NCBI GenBank assembly: GCA_034428935.1
Contig: DAOUHB010000023.1
Location: 5,501-69,500 of the forward strand
Reading direction: 5' to 3'
Source: JAAYZQ01 sp034428935
GTDB lineage: Bacteria; Chloroflexota; Anaerolineae; JAAYZQ01
DNA: 64,000 bases
Both the position numbers and the translations under genes were made by a program. This document shows, one piece after another, positions 8,752 to 17,175 of this stretch. Position 1 is the stretch's first letter; each line of letters begins with the position of its first letter. A model generated the notes under the pieces. That model did not search any database, had not been told where the DNA came from, and saw only the letters and a program-made list of their open reading frames with translations.

Positions 8752-9884
8752 CCGGCAGGGAGCGCCTGCTGGCGGCGCTGGCGCACCGCCAGCCAGACCG
8801 GCCCCCGCGAGACCTGGGCAGCACGACTGCCACCGGCATTCACCCCGCCGCGTACGGCGCCCTGAAGGCCCACCTGGGCCTGGAGCCCGGCTGGTCCTAC
8901 CTCAGCGCGCGGGCCCAGCTCGCCCGCGTCGAGCCCGCCGTGCTGGACCGATTCGGGGTCGACTGCCTGCCCCTCATCGATCCCGCCGCCGCCGAGCCGC
9001 CGGTCCTGGACGAGGAGCGCTGTTACGTCGACCGTTGGGGCGTCGAGCGCCGCCTGCCCCGCGATGGCGGCCACTACTATGTCAGCCGCCCACCCCTGGC
9101 CCGGGCCACCGGCTCCGCCGACCTGCGAGCGTTTCCCTGGCCGGAGCCCCGGACCGACTGGGCCGGGCTGGTGGGGGAGGCGGCCCGGCTGCGAGCCACC
9201 AGTGACCGGGCGCTCGTCCTGAACCTGGAGGTCGGCTTTCTGCACCAGGCCCAGTTCATGCGCGGCTTTGACCTGTGGCTCATGGACCTGGCTTCCGATC
9301 CCGGCCTGGCGGCCGGTCTCATGGACGCCATCCTGGACGTGTGGCTGGCCGAAACGCAGATCGTCCTGGACGCTGTCGGTCCCTTTGCCGACGTGGTGGT
9401 CTATGCCGACGATGTGGCCTTCCAGGACCGGCCGATGTTTTCGCCGCGCATGTACGGCGCCCTCATCAAGCCCCGCCAACGGCGCGTGTTCGACCTGCTG
9501 CGAGCGTCAGGGATCAAGATCTTTTACCATAGCTGCGGCAACGTCTGGCCCCTCATCCCCGACCTGGTCGACATGGGCGTCGACGCCCTGAACCCGGTGC
9601 AGGTGTCGGCCGGCCTCATGGCCGACACGGCCTCCCTCAAGGCCGAGTGGGGCCGCGAGATCACCTTCTGGGGCGGCATCGACACCCAGGCGGTACTGCC
9701 CCGCGGCAGCGCCGGCGACGTGCGCCGCGAGGTGTGGCGGCGGCTGGACGACCTGGCCGCCGGGGGCGGCTACGTCCTGGCCGCTGTCCACGACGTCCAA
9801 CCCGAGGTGCCCGCCGCCAACCTGTGCGCCCTGTTCGACGCCGCCGGCGAATGGCCCGGCCCGGGGGCCGGAAGGGAGGAGTGA
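8748..9884 (+). CDS. URO-D superfamily protein (possible methyltransferase), copy 1
   Basis: A 378-residue protein of the uroporphyrinogen decarboxylase superfamily, which also holds the cobalamin-dependent methyltransferases MtaA/MtbA/CmuA. It starts 'MTGRERLLAALAHRQPDR', a typical N-terminus of the non-heme branch. The strand carrying the zinc site in MtaA-type enzymes reads 'FYHSCGN' (His261, Cys263), so metal binding is possible. It is the first of three related proteins in the operon. No corrinoid protein is encoded nearby, so the methyl acceptor and the actual reaction are unknown. ATGA overlap with the preceding gene and GTGA-region overlap with the next point to one transcript. Confidence 0.82.
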   Translation: MTGRERLLAALAHRQPDRPPRDLGSTTATGIHPAAYGALKAHLGLEPGWSYLSARAQLARVEPAVLDRFGVDCLPLIDPAAAEPPVLDEERCYVDRWGVERRLPRDGGHYYVSRPPLARATGSADLRAFPWPEPRTDWAGLVGEAARLRATSDRALVLNLEVGFLHQAQFMRGFDLWLMDLASDPGLAAGLMDAILDVWLAETQIVLDAVGPFADVVVYADDVAFQDRPMFSPRMYGALIKPRQRRVFDLLRASGIKIFYHSCGNVWPLIPDLVDMGVDALNPVQVSAGLMADTASLKAEWGREITFWGGIDTQAVLPRGSAGDVRREVWRRLDDLAAGGGYVLAAVHDVQPEVPAANLCALFDAAGEWPGPGAGREE

Positions 9885-9886
9885 CC

Positions 9887-11062
9887 GTGGAAGACGCACT
9901 GGCACGCAAGGCCAGGGCCTGGGCCGCCATCGACGCCCTGCGCGACCGCCTGGAAGCCCTTGCCCTGCGCATCCTGGCCCATCCCGAGCTGGGCTACGAG
10001 GAGGTGCAGGCCAGCGCCTGGCTGTGCGAGCTCCTGGCCGGGGAGGGCATGGCGGTCACCGCTCCCCTGGGCAGCCTGCCCACCGCCTTTCAGGCGCGCC
10101 GCGATGGCGCGGGACCGGGCCCCCATGTCGCTTTCCTGGCCGAGTACGACGCCCTGCCCGAGGTCGGCCACGGCTGCGGACACAACCTCATCGCCGCGGC
10201 GGCGGCCGGGGCGGCCCTGGGCGTGGCTGCGGCCCTGGACGGCCTGCCCGGCGCCGTGTCCGTCATCGGCACGCCCGCCGAAGAGTTCCTGGGCCAGGTG
10301 GAGGGCAAGGTGCGGCTCCTGGAGGCCGGCGCCTTTGACGGCGTGGACGTGGCCCTCATGGTCCATCCCCAATACGCCAACCGGGTGCTGGGCAGCGATC
10401 TCGGATTCATCGCCTGCGAGCTGTCCTTCGCCGGGCGCCCGGCCCACGCGGCAGCCGATCCCTGGAATGGGGCCAACGCCCTGGACGGCCTGATCCTGAC
10501 CTTTAACAACATCAATGCCCTGCGCCAGCAGCTCCAGCCCGAAATCCGCGTCCACGGCATCATCACCGACGGCGGCCAGGCGCCAAACTGCATCCCCGAG
10601 CGGGCCGCGGCGCGGCTCATGGTGCGCGCCGATACCCCCGCCAGGCTGGACGCCGCCTTTGCCCGCGTCGAGGACTGTGCCCGGGCCGGGGCACTGGCCT
10701 CGGCCACCGAGGTGACCATCAGCCGCACCACCACGGTCTATAACAGCCGCATCAACGCCAGCCTCAACCGCCTGGCCTTGTACAACTGGGCCCTGCTCGG
10801 CGAGCCGGCCGACCCGGAGCCCTTCCATATGGCCGGCTCGTCCGATTTCGGAAACGTAAGCCAGGTGCTGCCGGCGGCCATGTTCCTGGTGCGAACCCAT
10901 CCCGAGGGCATCCCGTGGCACTCGGCCGAAGTGGCCCGGCTCTCGGGCGAGCCGCTGGCCCTGGCGGGCATGATGGCCGGTGCCAGGCTGCTTGCCGGGG
11001 TCGCCCTGGACCTCCTCGCCGGCGATGGTGCCCTGGCCGCCGTCCGGGAGGACTTTCGATGA
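9887..11062 (+). CDS. M20 family amidohydrolase (AbgB/IAA-amino-acid hydrolase-like)
   Basis: Zinc peptidase/amidohydrolase of family M20D, about 391 residues. Motifs: 'HGCGHN' at 95-100, 'GTPAEE' at 128-133, 'FAGRPAHAAADPWNGANAL' near 182 (dimerisation-domain signature) and 'HGIITDGGQAPNCIPERA' near 223, which is characteristic of the p-aminobenzoyl-glutamate hydrolase (AbgB) group. It should hydrolyse an N-acyl amino acid amide bond, complementing the D-aminoacylase. Two GTG starts compete: 9881 gives a GTGA overlap but 1-nt spacing from GGAGG (9875-9879), while 9887 has 7-nt spacing and is chosen. Its stop overlaps the next ATG (ATGA). Confidence 0.88.
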   Translation: MEDALARKARAWAAIDALRDRLEALALRILAHPELGYEEVQASAWLCELLAGEGMAVTAPLGSLPTAFQARRDGAGPGPHVAFLAEYDALPEVGHGCGHNLIAAAAAGAALGVAAALDGLPGAVSVIGTPAEEFLGQVEGKVRLLEAGAFDGVDVALMVHPQYANRVLGSDLGFIACELSFAGRPAHAAADPWNGANALDGLILTFNNINALRQQLQPEIRVHGIITDGGQAPNCIPERAAARLMVRADTPARLDAAFARVEDCARAGALASATEVTISRTTTVYNSRINASLNRLALYNWALLGEPADPEPFHMAGSSDFGNVSQVLPAAMFLVRTHPEGIPWHSAEVARLSGEPLALAGMMAGARLLAGVALDLLAGDGALAAVREDFR

Positions 11063-12171
11063 GACCTGACCAACCTGCCCGGCCAGGCACGCCCCTTGCG
11101 GGCCCGGCCGGGGAGCCCGAGATCCCCCTCGAGCCCGACTTCCGGCGGCTGCGGCGCGTCTTGATGCTGGAGGGTGAGCCCGACCGCGTGCCCAACGTCG
11201 AGCTCCACGTCGATTGGCAGATCAAGCAGGCGTTCCTGGGCCGTCCGGTCAAGACGGTGGAGGACGACGTCGACTTCTGGCACCGGGCCGGCTACGACTA
11301 TATCTATCTGCGGGCCAACTACGAGTACCGCATGGTGGGCGATGGGCTGCGCGACGAGGATCATATCTATGCCGGCGACATGCAGGTCACCCGCTGGAGC
11401 GGCGAGGAGACCAGCCTGGTAAGCAACTGGGCCGAGTACGAGGCCTACCCCTGGCCACAGCTCGAGACCATCGACTACAGCAACCTGGCCGCCTGCGCCC
11501 GGGCACTCGTGCCGGGCATGAAGATCATCTCCGGGGTGGGTGGTATCTTTACCCGCGTGTGGCGTATCATGGGCTTTGAGCCCTTTTGCTACGCCCTGGT
11601 CGACCAGCCCGACCTGGTGGCCGAGCTGTTCCGCCGGGTGGGAGAGACCCAGCTCGCCGTCTTTCGGCGCATCGTCGACATGGACGAGATCGCGGGCATG
11701 TGGTACGGCGACGACCTGGCCTACCACTCAGGGACGATGGTCAGTCCCCGGGTCCTGCGCCGGTTTCTCTTTCCCTACCTGGAAGAGATGGGCGCCATCT
11801 GCCGCCAGCGCGACCTGCCCTTCATCCTTCATTCCGACGGCAACCTGTGGCAGGTGCTGCCCGACCTGATGGCGTGTGGCTTGAACGCGCTGCACCCGGT
11901 GGAGCCCAAGGCCATGGATGCCCGCGAGCTCAAGGCGCGCTATGGCCATCGTTTGTGCCTGCTGGGCAACGTGGAGATCGGCGAGACGCTGACCCTGGGC
12001 ACGCCCGCCGACGTGGAGGCCGAGGTGCGTCGCCGCATCCGCGACCTGGCCCCCGGCGGCGGCTATGCCGTCGGCTCCAGCAATACGGTGGCCCATTACG
12101 TCAAGCTAGAGAACTTTCGGGCCATGATCCGGGCGACCCGGCAGTTTGGCCGCTACCCGATAGCCGTTTGA
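11059..12171 (+). CDS. URO-D superfamily protein, copy 2
   Basis: A 370-residue URO-D superfamily protein. Core features are 'VLMLEGEPDRVPNVELHVD' near the N-terminus, 'GDDLAYHSGTMVSP' near 220 and 'LHSDGNLWQVLPDL' near 260, followed by 'GLNALHPVEPKAMD'. The zinc-site Cys seen in copy 1 is Asp here (HSDG rather than HSCG), so the metal site of MtaA-type enzymes is altered. The C-terminal 'GGYAVGSSNTVAHYV' is family-typical. It starts at ATG 11059 in an ATGA overlap with the amidohydrolase gene. Function is unknown beyond the fold. Confidence 0.82.
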   Translation: MRPDQPARPGTPLAGPAGEPEIPLEPDFRRLRRVLMLEGEPDRVPNVELHVDWQIKQAFLGRPVKTVEDDVDFWHRAGYDYIYLRANYEYRMVGDGLRDEDHIYAGDMQVTRWSGEETSLVSNWAEYEAYPWPQLETIDYSNLAACARALVPGMKIISGVGGIFTRVWRIMGFEPFCYALVDQPDLVAELFRRVGETQLAVFRRIVDMDEIAGMWYGDDLAYHSGTMVSPRVLRRFLFPYLEEMGAICRQRDLPFILHSDGNLWQVLPDLMACGLNALHPVEPKAMDARELKARYGHRLCLLGNVEIGETLTLGTPADVEAEVRRRIRDLAPGGGYAVGSSNTVAHYVKLENFRAMIRATRQFGRYPIAV

Positions 12172-12206
12172 CGGCAGCGTTGGAGGCCCGGCCAGGAGTT
12201 ACGACC

Positions 12207-13193
12207 ATGACCATGACTGCGCGAGAACGTGTGATGTGCGCCCTTTCCGGGGATCAGCCGGATCGGGTTCCATTCTGCGAAGGGAACATCGCGGCCAACG
12301 TGGCCCGCGCCCTGGCCGGCAGCGACCGCGACCTCTCGGAGCGCGAGATCTCGGAGCTGACCGGGCGCGACGTGGTGGTGCCCATCCTCTTTCCGCCCTA
12401 TTTCGCCGACACGGCCCCTGGGGTCGACGGCATCTCTTACGTGACCACCGGTTGGCTGCGGACGCGGGCCGACCTGGAGCGGATGGTCTTTCCCGATCCC
12501 GACGATCCGGCCCTCTACGCGGCTGCCCGTCGCGTACTGGACGATCGGGGCGAGCACGCCTGCGCCGCGGCGGTCAAGCTGGGCGTGGCCCCCACCCTGG
12601 TGAGCATGGGCATCGACGGCTTTTCCTTTGCCCTGAAAGACGATCCGTGGCTCATCCGCGAGGTGCTACGCCGCTACGTCGATTGGCAGGTGGTGGTCAC
12701 CGGCCACCTCATCGCCATGGGCTTTGACTTCCTGTGGTTCTACGACGACATTGCCTACAAGTCCGGCCCCTTTTGCTCTCCGGCGGCGTTCCGCGAGCTG
12801 CTGTTGCCCGCCATGCGGCGCTCGGCCGAAGCCATCACCATCCCCTGGGTGTTTCACAGCGACGGCAACCTCATGCCCATCCTCGACGACATCCTCAGCC
12901 TGGGGTCGTGGGGCCTGCACCCCATCGAACCCGGCCCCATGGACCTGGCCGAGGTCAAGGCCCGCTGCGGAGACCGGGTGTGCATCATCGGCAACGTCTC
13001 GGTCGACACCCTCAGCGCCGGCACGCCGGCCCAGGTACGCGAGGAGGTGCGGCAGTGCATCGCCGCCGGCGGCCCCGGCGGCGGCTACATGATCTCGTCG
13101 TCGAACAGCATCCCATCCTACGCCCGCCCCGAGAACGTCCAGGCCATGGTCGACGCCATCCGCGACTATGCGCCCTACCCGCTCCGGGTGTAG
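12207..13193 (+). CDS. URO-D superfamily protein, copy 3
   Basis: A 328-residue URO-D superfamily protein starting 'MTMTARERVMCALSGDQPDR', with AGGAG at 12194-12198 and 8-nt spacing. As in copy 2, the key strand reads 'FHSDGNLMPILDDI' (Asp in place of the Cys of copy 1), then 'GLHPIEPGPMDLAEVK', and 'GGYMISSSNSIP' near the end. Copies 2 and 3 resemble each other more than copy 1. Having three such proteins in one operon suggests a multi-step or multi-subunit process; the reaction is not known. Confidence 0.82.
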   Translation: MTMTARERVMCALSGDQPDRVPFCEGNIAANVARALAGSDRDLSEREISELTGRDVVVPILFPPYFADTAPGVDGISYVTTGWLRTRADLERMVFPDPDDPALYAAARRVLDDRGEHACAAAVKLGVAPTLVSMGIDGFSFALKDDPWLIREVLRRYVDWQVVVTGHLIAMGFDFLWFYDDIAYKSGPFCSPAAFRELLLPAMRRSAEAITIPWVFHSDGNLMPILDDILSLGSWGLHPIEPGPMDLAEVKARCGDRVCIIGNVSVDTLSAGTPAQVREEVRQCIAAGGPGGGYMISSSNSIPSYARPENVQAMVDAIRDYAPYPLRV

Positions 13194-13197
13194 CGCC

Positions 13198-14406
13198 GTG
13201 GAGCCACCCGCCGTGCGGCTCGGTTTTTTCGCCTATCCCTGGGATCTGGCCGACGAGGGCCCCGAAGAGGCCGTGGCGGCCATGGCCGCGCGCTGCGGCT
13301 GCAACGCCCTGGCCGTCAACGCCGTCTACCATCACGCCCGCCTGCTGCGGCCCCGCCGGCCGGGCCCGAAAGTCTTCGAGCTGCCGGGCGCCGTGGCCGC
13401 CTTCCAGCCCCAGGCCGCCCTCTATCCCCCGGGCGGCCCCGTGCCCCTGCCCCACGCGCCCCTGGTGCAAGCCGGTGTCCTGGCCCGCACCCGCGACGCT
13501 TGTGCCCGCCACGGCATGGATCTGGGCCTGTGGATCGTGGGCCTTCACAACTCGAGCCTGGGCGAGCTGTTTCCCGGCCTGTGCATGCTCAACTGCTTTG
13601 GCGATCGCTACACCTACAATCTCTGCCCCGCTGCCGCCGGCGACTATCTCACGGCCCTGGCCCGCGACCTTTGCGCCCAGTTCCGGCCCCGGCGGCTCAT
13701 CCTGGAGGCAACCGGCTACCTGGGCCTGCGCCACGGCGTGCACCACGAGCTTTTTTTCGGCGCCTGGGACGAAGCCCTGGAGCTGCTGCTGTCCCTGTGC
13801 TTCTGCCCCGCCTGCCAGGCCCGCGTCCGGGCGGCGGACCTCGACGTCGAGGCGTTGCGCGGGCAGGTGGCCCTGTGGGCCGGCCGCCTGCTGAACAGCC
13901 AGCCGGGGGCCGCCCCCTTTGACCCGGCCGATGGGCGCCTGTCCTGCCTCCTGGCCCAGGTCCCGGACCTGGCCGCCTACCAGGCGCTGCGCGCCGGCGC
14001 CGTCACCGATCTTGTCCGGCGCGTGCAGGCCGTGGCCGCCGCGGCCGGCGCCGAGCTGGACGTCATCCCGGCCAGCTTTCACCGGCCGGTTTCTCGTGCC
14101 TGGCTGGAGGGCGCGCACCTGCCCGGCCTGGCAACGGCTTGCAACCATCTGCTCATCCCCGCCTACTGGCCCGACGCCGGACAGGTTGCCGGCGACCTGG
14201 GGTGGGCCCACTGGCTCGCACCGGCGGCCGGCCTGGCGGCCGGCCTCAACGCCTGCGAGCCGGCCCTGGCCGGTGCCCCGGCCCTGGCCGCCCAGGCAGC
14301 CGCCTGCCGGAGGGCCGGCTGTCGCGGCATCTATTACTACAATTATGGCCTTTTGCCCGAGGCGCGACTGGAGTGGGTGGCCCGGGCCAACGCGGAGGTG
14401 AGCTGA
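13198..14406 (+). CDS. Conserved protein of unknown function, possible TIM barrel
   Basis: About 402 residues, probable start GTG 13198, 4 bp after the preceding stop. The N-terminus 'VRLGFFAYPWDLADEG' and later 'ILEATGYLGLRHG' suggest strand-helix units of a TIM-barrel glycosidase- or isomerase-like protein, and 'CFCPACQ' near residue 203 is a possible metal-binding Cys cluster. The rest is rich in Ala and Leu. No signal peptide is visible. I do not recognise a named family; a carbohydrate-active or sugar-related role is only a guess from the fold impression and the operon. Its stop overlaps the next start (TGATG). Confidence 0.6.
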   Translation: MEPPAVRLGFFAYPWDLADEGPEEAVAAMAARCGCNALAVNAVYHHARLLRPRRPGPKVFELPGAVAAFQPQAALYPPGGPVPLPHAPLVQAGVLARTRDACARHGMDLGLWIVGLHNSSLGELFPGLCMLNCFGDRYTYNLCPAAAGDYLTALARDLCAQFRPRRLILEATGYLGLRHGVHHELFFGAWDEALELLLSLCFCPACQARVRAADLDVEALRGQVALWAGRLLNSQPGAAPFDPADGRLSCLLAQVPDLAAYQALRAGAVTDLVRRVQAVAAAAGAELDVIPASFHRPVSRAWLEGAHLPGLATACNHLLIPAYWPDAGQVAGDLGWAHWLAPAAGLAAGLNACEPALAGAPALAAQAAACRRAGCRGIYYYNYGLLPEARLEWVARANAEVS

Positions 14407-15191
14407 TGGCGCAGCCGCTGCAGGGACGGGTGGCGCTGGTGACCGGCGCTTCGCGGGGCATCGGCCGGGGCGTGGCCCTCTGCCTGGCAGAGCGCGGCGC
14501 CGCCGTCGTGGTCAACTATCGCTCCCACGCGGCCGAGGCCGAAGAGGTGGTGCAGGCCATCGGCTCGGCGGGCGGCCGCGCCCTCGCCTGGCAGGCCGAC
14601 GTGGCCGTCCGCGACGAGGTGGACGCCCTGGTCCAGGGTGCTGTGGCGGCCTTTGGCCGGCTGGACATTGCCGTGGCCAACGCGGCCCATTCCATCCGAG
14701 GGCCGGTGGTTTCGGCGGACTGGGAGGACGTGCTCCGCGTGCTGGAAGTGAGCCAATTCGGCGTCTTTCACACCTGCCAGTTCGCCGCCCGCCAGATGCT
14801 GGCCCAGGAGCCGAGCGGCTCCAGTCGCGGCAAGATCGTCATCGTCAGCTCTATTCTCGAAGAGCTGCCGGCGCCGCACAGCGGCCCGTATAACATGGCC
14901 AAGGCGGCCGTTAACCACCTGGGGCGCACCCTGGCCGCCGAGCTGGCCCGTGACCGGGTGAACGTGAACATGGTCAACCCCGGCTGGATCGACACCCCCG
15001 GCGAGCGGCAGTTTGCCAGCGAAGAGGCGCTGCAATCCGGCGGCAGCCGCATCCCCTGGGGCCGGCTGGGCACGCCCGATGACATCGCCCGTGCTGTCGC
15101 CTTCCTGGCCAGCGACGACGCCGACTATATCACCGGCGCCACGCTGCGCGTGGATGGCGGCTTCTTGCTGGGACTGAGCCTGCCCGGCTAG
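14406..15191 (+). CDS. Short-chain dehydrogenase/reductase (SDR)
   Basis: Classical SDR of 261 residues. It shows the NAD(P)-binding 'TGASRGIG' near residue 14, 'VANAAH' near 90, the catalytic Ser in 'IVSSI', and 'YNMAK' (YxxxK) near 161, followed by 'NPGWIDTPGE'. The ending 'VDGGFLLGL' is typical. It should oxidise or reduce a hydroxyl/keto group of the pathway intermediate using NAD(H) or NADP(H); 'VNYRSH' after the second strand is compatible with NADP preference, but this is weak. ATG 14406 overlaps the upstream stop by one base (TGATG). Confidence 0.9.
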   Translation: MAQPLQGRVALVTGASRGIGRGVALCLAERGAAVVVNYRSHAAEAEEVVQAIGSAGGRALAWQADVAVRDEVDALVQGAVAAFGRLDIAVANAAHSIRGPVVSADWEDVLRVLEVSQFGVFHTCQFAARQMLAQEPSGSSRGKIVIVSSILEELPAPHSGPYNMAKAAVNHLGRTLAAELARDRVNVNMVNPGWIDTPGERQFASEEALQSGGSRIPWGRLGTPDDIARAVAFLASDDADYITGATLRVDGGFLLGLSLPG

Positions 15192-15217
15192 CACCGGCAA
15201 TCTCCTGGAGGTAGCAC

Positions 15218-17137
15218 ATGCCCTTTGGTTATACTGGCAAGGTTCTGAAGGTGGATCTGACGACGGGCTCCATGACCTACGAGTCGCCACCGCCCGACGT
15301 GTACCGGCGCTACGCCGGCGGCAGTTGCCTGGCCATGACCTACATGCTGCGCGACGTGCCGCCCGGCCTGGATGCCTTTGACCCTCGAAACGTGCTCGTC
15401 CTGGCCGCCAGCGTCGTCACCGGCGCGCCCCTCTCGGGGCTGTCGCGCTTTAACGTCACCGCCCTGTCCCCGCTCACTGGCACCATCGGCGACAGCCAGG
15501 CCGGCGGATACTGGGGGGCCGAGCTGAAAATGGCCGGCCTGGATGCCATCGTTGTCACCGGCCGGGCCGCCGAGCCGGTCTACCTCTGGGTCCACGATGG
15601 GCACGCCGAGATCCGGCCCGCCGGGCACCTGTGGGGCCTGGACACCGGCCCGGCCCAGGCGCGCATCCGGGAGGAGCTGGCCGACGCCCGCGTTCGCGTC
15701 GCACAGATCGGCCCGGGCGGTGAGAACCTGGTGCGTTATGCCGCCATCGTCAACGAGCTGCACCACTTTAACGGGCGCACGGGCATGGGCGCCGTCATGG
15801 GCGCCAAGAACCTCAAAGCCATTGCCGTCCGCGGTCGCGGCAAGGTGCAGGTCCACGACCCGGCGGCGCTGCAAGCTCTGGCCCGCTCCGTGCCGGAGCG
15901 GATCAAGGCCAACGGCGGCAGCCAGCTCCTTGGCAGCCGGGGCACGGCCGGCTTTGTGGCCGCCACCAGCGCGGGCGGCGGGCTGCCCACCCGCAACTTC
16001 CGGAGCGGTGTCTTTGAGGAAGCCGCCGCCATCGACGGCGAAGCCATGCACCAGGCCCTGGGCCACGGCAGCACCACCTGCTACGCCTGCGCTGTACGCT
16101 GCAAGCAGGTCATCGCCGCCCACGAGCCCTACGAGATCGATCCCCAATACGGCGGCCCCGAGTACGAGGGCCTGGCCGCGCTGGGCGCCTACACCGGCGT
16201 CTCGGACCTGGCGGCGGTGTGCAAGGCCAACGAGCTGTGCAACCGCTACACCCTCGACGTCATCTCCACGGGGGCCATGATCGCCTGGGCCACGGACTGT
16301 TACGAACAGGGGCTCATCGGCCCGCAACAGACCGGCGGCATGACTCTGCGCTTTGGCGACGGCGAGATGCTGGTGCGCCTGGTGGAGATGATTGCCCGGC
16401 GGGAGGGCCTGGGAGACCTGCTGGCCGAGGGCCCGCTGCGCGCCGGGCAGGCCTGGGGCCCCGAAGCCGCTGCCCTGGCGATCCACACCAAGGGCCAGCC
16501 CTATCCGGCACACATGGCCCGGGCCAAGGGCTCGCTGCCGGTGGTCTATGCCGTCAACCCCTACGGCGCCGACCACATGTGCACCGAGCACGACGCCTTC
16601 CTGCTGCCCGACATGCCCGATTCGTTCCAGGAGCGCATGCGCGCCCTGGGCATCCTGGGCACCGCCCCGATGGACGCAACCGGCCCCCTGAAGGTGCGCC
16701 TGGCGACCATCACCCAGCGCTACATGAGCCTGCTGGACAGCCTGGAGCTGTGCGCCTTCTGTTTCGCCAACGCCTGGTTCTTTGACGGCGAGGACATTGT
16801 GGCGGCGGTGCGCGCCATCACCGGCTGGCAGACGACCCTGTGGGAGCTGATGCTCGTAGGCGAGCGGCGCATCCAGCTCATGCGCGCCTTTAACGCCCGC
16901 GAGGGCCTGGATGCCCGCCACGACGTTCTGCCGGCGCGCATGGTCGAGCCACTGGTGGGCGGGCCGACCGATGGCTGGCGGGTGGACATGGACGCCTGGC
17001 AGCGCGACCGGGCCCTCTACTATGCCGCCATGGGTTGGGACCCCGAGAGCGGCCTGCCGGGCCGGGCCAGGCTGCACGAGCTGGACCTGGATTGGGTGGT
17101 CGACGAGCTGGAGCGCCACGGCGCCCTGGCCGGTTGA
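15218..17137 (+). CDS. Aldehyde:ferredoxin oxidoreductase family, tungsten enzyme
   Basis: AOR-family oxidoreductase of 639 residues, close to archaeal AOR size. The N-terminus 'GYTGKVLKVDLTTG' and 'GGYWGAELKMAGLDAIVVTGRA' form the pterin-binding domain. The [4Fe-4S] site is C288-x2-C291-x3-C295 ('CYACAVRC'), with a fourth ligand candidate at C512 or C515 ('LCAFC'). 'GAVMGAKNLKAI' near 191 is diagnostic. The family oxidises aldehydes to acids with ferredoxin as acceptor and carries a W-bispyranopterin. No ferredoxin gene is adjacent. GGAGG 7 nt before ATG supports the start. In this operon it may oxidise an aldehyde released by the aldolase step; this is inferred. Confidence 0.92.
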   Translation: MPFGYTGKVLKVDLTTGSMTYESPPPDVYRRYAGGSCLAMTYMLRDVPPGLDAFDPRNVLVLAASVVTGAPLSGLSRFNVTALSPLTGTIGDSQAGGYWGAELKMAGLDAIVVTGRAAEPVYLWVHDGHAEIRPAGHLWGLDTGPAQARIREELADARVRVAQIGPGGENLVRYAAIVNELHHFNGRTGMGAVMGAKNLKAIAVRGRGKVQVHDPAALQALARSVPERIKANGGSQLLGSRGTAGFVAATSAGGGLPTRNFRSGVFEEAAAIDGEAMHQALGHGSTTCYACAVRCKQVIAAHEPYEIDPQYGGPEYEGLAALGAYTGVSDLAAVCKANELCNRYTLDVISTGAMIAWATDCYEQGLIGPQQTGGMTLRFGDGEMLVRLVEMIARREGLGDLLAEGPLRAGQAWGPEAAALAIHTKGQPYPAHMARAKGSLPVVYAVNPYGADHMCTEHDAFLLPDMPDSFQERMRALGILGTAPMDATGPLKVRLATITQRYMSLLDSLELCAFCFANAWFFDGEDIVAAVRAITGWQTTLWELMLVGERRIQLMRAFNAREGLDARHDVLPARMVEPLVGGPTDGWRVDMDAWQRDRALYYAAMGWDPESGLPGRARLHELDLDWVVDELERHGALAG

Positions 17138-17175
17138 CGGTGTCGGCGCCCCGCCAGGGGGCCGCGGGAGGGGTC

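Noticed and set aside
11059..13193. Heme biosynthesis gene hemE among the URO-D family proteins
   Set aside because: Their N-termini, active-site strands and catabolic operon context fit the methyltransferase-like branch of the superfamily; three copies together are not expected for hemE.
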